From Ridgeia piscesae (lineage: Eukaryota; Annelida; Polychaeta; Sabellida; Siboglinidae), in assembly GCA_025642075.2 (NCBI GenBank), contig JAODUO010000440.1:172001-236000 (forward strand): DNA of 64,000 nucleotides, given 5' to 3'. The translations under genes were made by a program, and so were the position numbers. Under the pieces are notes generated by a model that saw only the letters and a list, made by a program, of their open reading frames with translations, had not been told where the DNA came from and did no database searches. This document shows, piece after piece, positions 61,301-64,000 of the stretch (positions within the stretch are counted from its first letter, which is position 1; every line of letters begins with the position of its first letter).

Positions 61301-64000
61301 GGTCTCTCGTAATCCATTCTGTATCGTCCGGTCATTTTCCAGCTCTCAGGTTCTCAGTGTCTGTCTAGACAGACTTGAATTGACAAAGGCATATTTCAGA
61401 CTCAGAATACTAAGTAAACATACTTATGCATTGTTGTCAGTTGTACATAAAGTGACCTTGACCTTTGGTGTTTCTATCTTAGTTTGTTTCTTCCCTCCAG
61501 CAGGAAAGAAGGAGAAGAAGCTGCCGACATCTTTTACAAATCTCTTTGCGAAGACTGCAAAGTCATCCAAGTCGGGAGACGTCATCATTACAGCGGTAGA
61601 GGAATCTGGCGGAAAGAAAGAAAAGGTGAACCACAGAAAGAAGAAGACAGCGGCCAGTGGTGGGGAGCCAGTGAAGTTGGGACACCAAGGTCTGTGTCCT
61701 TTGTCAATAGATGTCAATACATCATGGACATATCCATTGTACCTGTTGTATAGGCTCACTTCTTATGAAGATGACTAATGTATTAGATATCTCTGTCAGA
61801 TTATCTCATCGCGTGGTGATCTCATGTAGTTACTGCTTGTGTTTTGTACAATAAAATACAAAACCATCAAATATTATTGTACTGTGAATGAAACGTTGTG
61901 TGCAGTGTTCATAAAATAATAAATACATAAATTAAGTAAATACATAATTAAAACAGTTTCTTGTGATAAACAATTTATTATGCTTTTTATATGTGTATTT
62001 TGTTTTTAACGTGTCGTCTCCTGTTCTACAGGTTCACTGCTTTCATCCCAGCTCTTGCCTATAAATAGGTATTCCAAGTGATCTTTCAAACTCGCCAAAT
62101 GTATTTTTCAGTGGTGCCACTAGACAGAGTTATTAATATTGAACGCAATGATATCAATATTTACTTTGAGCAAGTTTCAGAAAAGATATGATTGTTTACA
62201 TAGTAAACAAAACCGCATCAACAACTCAACTGTTTTTGATAACACCCAGTTTCTTTTGGTGGTTGACCCCAACATTTTGGAAAAGTTTGAGCCAACAAAT
62301 CAATGATGTTAGGCCTACTTCTAAACCTGATTGACATTCACATATTTTACAAATCAATATTTCAGGTTTGAAAGATGCTGAGAAGAAAGGAAAGAAAGAG
62401 AGGGAAGGAAAGAAAGAGAGGGAAGGAAAGAAAGAGGAGAAATCAGCAAATGGAATGTTGGACTGTAACAAACAAGCTCTTGATCTCTCCAGTACTTCTG
62501 TCATACTCTTTGAGGAGGTGAGTCGACCAGCGAAAATCCTCTGTTGCATACTGTTAAATAAAAATCATAACTCTCTAAATACTTATCATAAAAATATGAG
62601 TGAGACATCATTTTACTGCTGAATAAACTCCTTATTATAATAAAATGATACTATCTCTATTATGTTCGATAATCATGGTGATATTAACTGAACGTCATCC
62701 CAAAAATAGGAAAAAACAAGCGCACTATCCTGCTCCAAAATAATTATTGAGCGGAAAAATGTCCTGTGAAACAAACATAGCCATACATGTTACCTGCCAA
62801 GTAACATAAAATGAATAAAATCTATTGAGAAGATAACTTTATATGAATTTTCTGACATTGGGATAGGCCGTTTTAAGCTGGCTAATCGCTGCTACATTTG
62901 CCACTGACGCAAACCCGCAGCATGAGCGGTAAAATGTTGCAGTGACAAATGGTCGATTTTACACACCAAAAACCATCCAAAGTTGTTGCAACTATGTGAA
63001 CTCATGTGATACTGTGAGTTGTTTTGTCGAAGCACAGACATGTTAACTTTAGATCATCTGAAGTAACATTTTAATCTGGAAAGTTCTTCAACACGAATGT
63101 TCGCCATCTTGTTGTTTACTTCGGCTCCGGCAGGAAGATGACGCAGTGTTTGAAAGCTTGGTTCTGATTCGCTAGAATCAGTCCCACCCACATGTTTATT
63201 TTTCCCAGATTGGGCAAGAACAGAGTTCTCTGTTGGTGCCAGGTATGCGGGGGTCAGGACTTTATGAATGGATGCGTAAATTCGTCATGGACATAAACCA
63301 TCCAAATTTGGCTACCAACTTTGTTACATGTTTTGTTTGCCCACATGTAACTAGCTGTCATTCAACCTGCTTATGAATAAATATACACCATCTGTCAACT
63401 ATCCGATGATACCAGTGTCCACAGGTCGATTACTGATTACGCAAACTAAACATATTTTATGCAGGAATGTGTTGTGGGCCAATTAATCAGCCATGCATCA
63501 GCACGGTTAATTATATATTTTAGTTTATAGAATAATTCATGAAATATATTAAAATGTTACTTGTTTTGTGACAACTAAATTATGTCTAAAATACTTGTTT
63601 CTAGAAAACTGATGATATTTAAATATAAAGTATTGTGCACAGTTTTATGTGAACATATTTCACAAATGAACTAATGTGTAGGGGAATCTAGAACGGATCT
63701 TTTTGTGAATTTGTAAAAAAAGACCTGAATTGCAGAAACAGTGTTGAATTATTTGTACACAGTAATTTTAGTGAACCTGACTCAAAAAGGATTAAATATA
63801 TTGGGGACAGAATTTCATCAGACACTTATCTGTTGCAGGTTGACATAGTATTTGAGGAAGACAAAGGATTCTGGGCCGCAATTCAGACGTTTATTGAGAC
63901 AACAAAACGACCAATCATCTTGACTTCAACTACCGACCAATTTGTTGAGAGATTCGCTGTGCAGGCGGAAAGGTTGACATTGAAAGTTCCATCTCTGGTG
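43375..64000 (+). CDS. ATAD5: ATAD5 (Elg1 homologue), PCNA-unloading RFC-like AAA+ subunit, partial
   Basis: ATAD5 is the large subunit of the RFC-like complex that removes PCNA from DNA. Fourteen exons: 43375-43395, 45356-47571, 47968-48019, 48529-48696, 50605-51016, 52710-53134, 53637-53781, 54328-54855, 55466-55651, 56100-56287, 60422-60569, 61504-61689, 62366-62517 and 63839 onward; phases agree and about 1663 codons are present before the right edge. Matches to vertebrate ATAD5 include a PIP-box-like MKSITSFF (about residue 14), SYEDFLRK (about 162), NIMNYFS (about 270), LLSGVPEELHKR, LWTDKYAPV, Walker A TGPHGIGKTS (about 1425), VFEVNASSQRSGRQ, EATQSHQVSKK and Walker B ILFEEVDIVFEED (about 1605). 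Oddities: long tandem coding repeats in exons 2, 8 and 13, and minisatellites in two introns. Exon 1 (MAEDQEE) is inferred from phase. Confidence 0.95.
44005..44560. mobile_element. Possible MITE with palindromic ends, ATAD5 intron 1
   Basis: The left end AGGCGAGTGATAACTCGCTC then GCCT is nearly self-complementary. The right end, GCGAGAGCGATCGCTCGCCT, is similarly palindromic and inverted relative to the left. The interior contains more GAGCGAT words and no transposase. No clear target-site duplication was seen, so the boundaries are approximate. Confidence 0.4.
44842..45080. repeat. 13-bp minisatellite, about 18 units, ATAD5 intron 1
   Basis: Unit CACCTAGTCGTGT with CACCTAGCCGTGT variants grouped at both ends of the array. 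It ends about 280 bp before the big coding exon. Confidence 0.93.
46541..46920 (+). repeat. ATAD5: 24-bp coding repeat in ATAD5 exon 2
   Basis: Sixteen or so 8-residue units of the type GKKVTETP, with variants QKKGAETS, GNKVTETP and GKKVTESS, at about residues 402-528. It is lysine- and threonine-rich, with no stops or frame breaks across the array. It expands the disordered N-terminal part of the protein. Confidence 0.9.
49045..50430. mobile_element. Possible nested non-autonomous DNA transposons, ATAD5 intron
   Basis: The ends at 49045-49179 and 50324-50430 are both built of GTAATCGTACTCGTACTCGA-type words, directly and inverted. Inside, 49656-49815 and 50060-50130 share a second motif set (CAAATACTTTTT, TGTATTTGA). 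This looks like one element inserted in another. No transposase is seen and exact termini are not clear. Confidence 0.45.
51161..52300. repeat. 23-bp minisatellite, about 49 units, ATAD5 intron
   Basis: Unit TGAATGACTTGGTGACTGTG then TAG, with variants ATTAC/ATGAC, GGTG/AGTG/GGAG and TAG/TTG. Some variant runs recur in blocks of several units, suggesting higher-order duplications. Confidence 0.95.
54478..54720 (+). repeat. ATAD5: Histidine-rich coding repeat in ATAD5 exon 8
   Basis: About twenty near-tandem 12-bp units encoding DHKG, DHKS, NHKS or THKS. The DNA word is GATCACAAAGGT or GATCACAAGAGT. It remains in frame with the flanking exon. The resulting run of regularly spaced His, Lys and Asp is unlike vertebrate ATAD5. 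Confidence 0.9.
55190..55350 (+). mobile_element. Partial SINE, same family as 23243-23518
   Basis: Shares TGGATATTT, GAATACTTCCCAGAGAAACC and AGATGGTGTCTGATTGAACA then TGT with the fuller copy. The tRNA head is missing. It lies in an ATAD5 intron. Confidence 0.7.
56375..60421 (+). repeat. 57-bp minisatellite made of a splice acceptor plus exon start (about 70 units)
   Basis: It fills ATAD5 intron 10 from about 90 bp after the donor up to the acceptor itself. A unit contains GGATGTCTGTCTGCAG, then GTGTTTGAGGTGAATG, then TTCAGTGAGGATGTCTGTGT and GACAT. The second piece is exactly the first 16 bases of exon 11 (VFEVN), and the first is the true acceptor context. Nine units are 55 bp (TG missing in GTGTGACAT). 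The first four units differ, with AATAGTTTCAG before GTGAATG. Units alternate TTTCTGCAG/TGTCTGCAG and GTGTTT/ATGTTT. Confidence 0.95.
62385..62445 (+). repeat. ATAD5: Coding repeat KKEREG in ATAD5 exon 13
   Basis: Three near-exact copies of an 18-bp unit (AGGAAAGAAAGAGAGGGA) encode GKKEREGKKEREGKKEEK, a charged insert just before the Walker B exon end. Confidence 0.85.
63085..63310 (+). repeat. Dispersed repeat copy in the last ATAD5 intron
   Basis: Matches 4489-4800 on the opposite strand: CGCCATCTTGTTGTTTAC, GATTGGGCAA, TATGCGGGGGT and GACTTTATGAATGGATGCGT then AAATTC. No coding capacity. Confidence 0.6.

Noticed and set aside
62032..62068. Extra ATAD5 exon between GTTCTACAG and the GTATTCC donor
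   Set aside because: Splice sites are plausible, but the exon would end in phase 2 and put the next exon out of frame (early TGA), whereas skipping it keeps phase.

Overview
This is metazoan nuclear DNA: intron-rich genes with GT-AG splicing, AT-rich spacers, tRNA-derived SINEs, LINE and Penelope-like retroelements, and very large micro- and minisatellites. The repeat repertoire suggests a marine invertebrate, probably a lophotrochozoan such as a mollusc; this is inference, no species marker was seen. I could assemble six genes exon by exon with consistent reading phase.

Layout. 0.8-7.0 kb (-): 5' half of RPTOR (mTORC1 scaffold), continuing beyond the left edge. 7.0-9.0 kb: spacer with a SINE. 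9.1-17.0 kb (+): SUFU (Hedgehog pathway), complete, ten exons, with a dead LINE in intron 1. 17.8-19.05 kb: truncated Penelope-like element between two inverted terminal repeats. 19.1-20.8 kb (-): MRM2 (mitochondrial 2'-O-methyltransferase), two exons. 21.2-28.2 kb (+): a flavin-reductase-like gene divergent from MRM2, with a 45-bp minisatellite in one intron. 28.7-32.3 kb (-): RPS9 with a 5' TOP leader and four copies of a box C/D snoRNA in its introns. 32.6-42.5 kb: a gene-poor repeat field (microsatellites, 31-bp minisatellite, perfect 35-bp-arm hairpin, 3.3-kb AT-rich satellite, LINE fragment). 43.4-64.0 kb (+): ATAD5 (PCNA-unloading clamp complex), fourteen exons, running off the right edge inside the AAA+ domain.

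Most striking features. (1) The 4.1-kb intron of ATAD5 after the Walker A exon is a 57-bp minisatellite of about 70 units. Each unit repeats the true 3' splice acceptor plus the first 16 bases of the next exon, then a stop codon in frame, so the intron is an array of decoy acceptors, and possibly of recursive splice sites or 9-nt microexons. (2) RPS9 carries a fourfold C/D snoRNA whose guide matches the peptidyl-transferase region of 28S rRNA. (3) ATAD5 also has tandem repeats in three coding exons and in another intron, so the whole locus looks prone to minisatellite birth.

Apart from RPS9 and its snoRNAs (ribosome production), the genes are unrelated housekeeping or signalling genes with no operon logic. 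The linked pairs are SUFU/MRM2 and the flavin gene/RPS9 (convergent), and MRM2/the flavin gene and RPTOR/SUFU (divergent).
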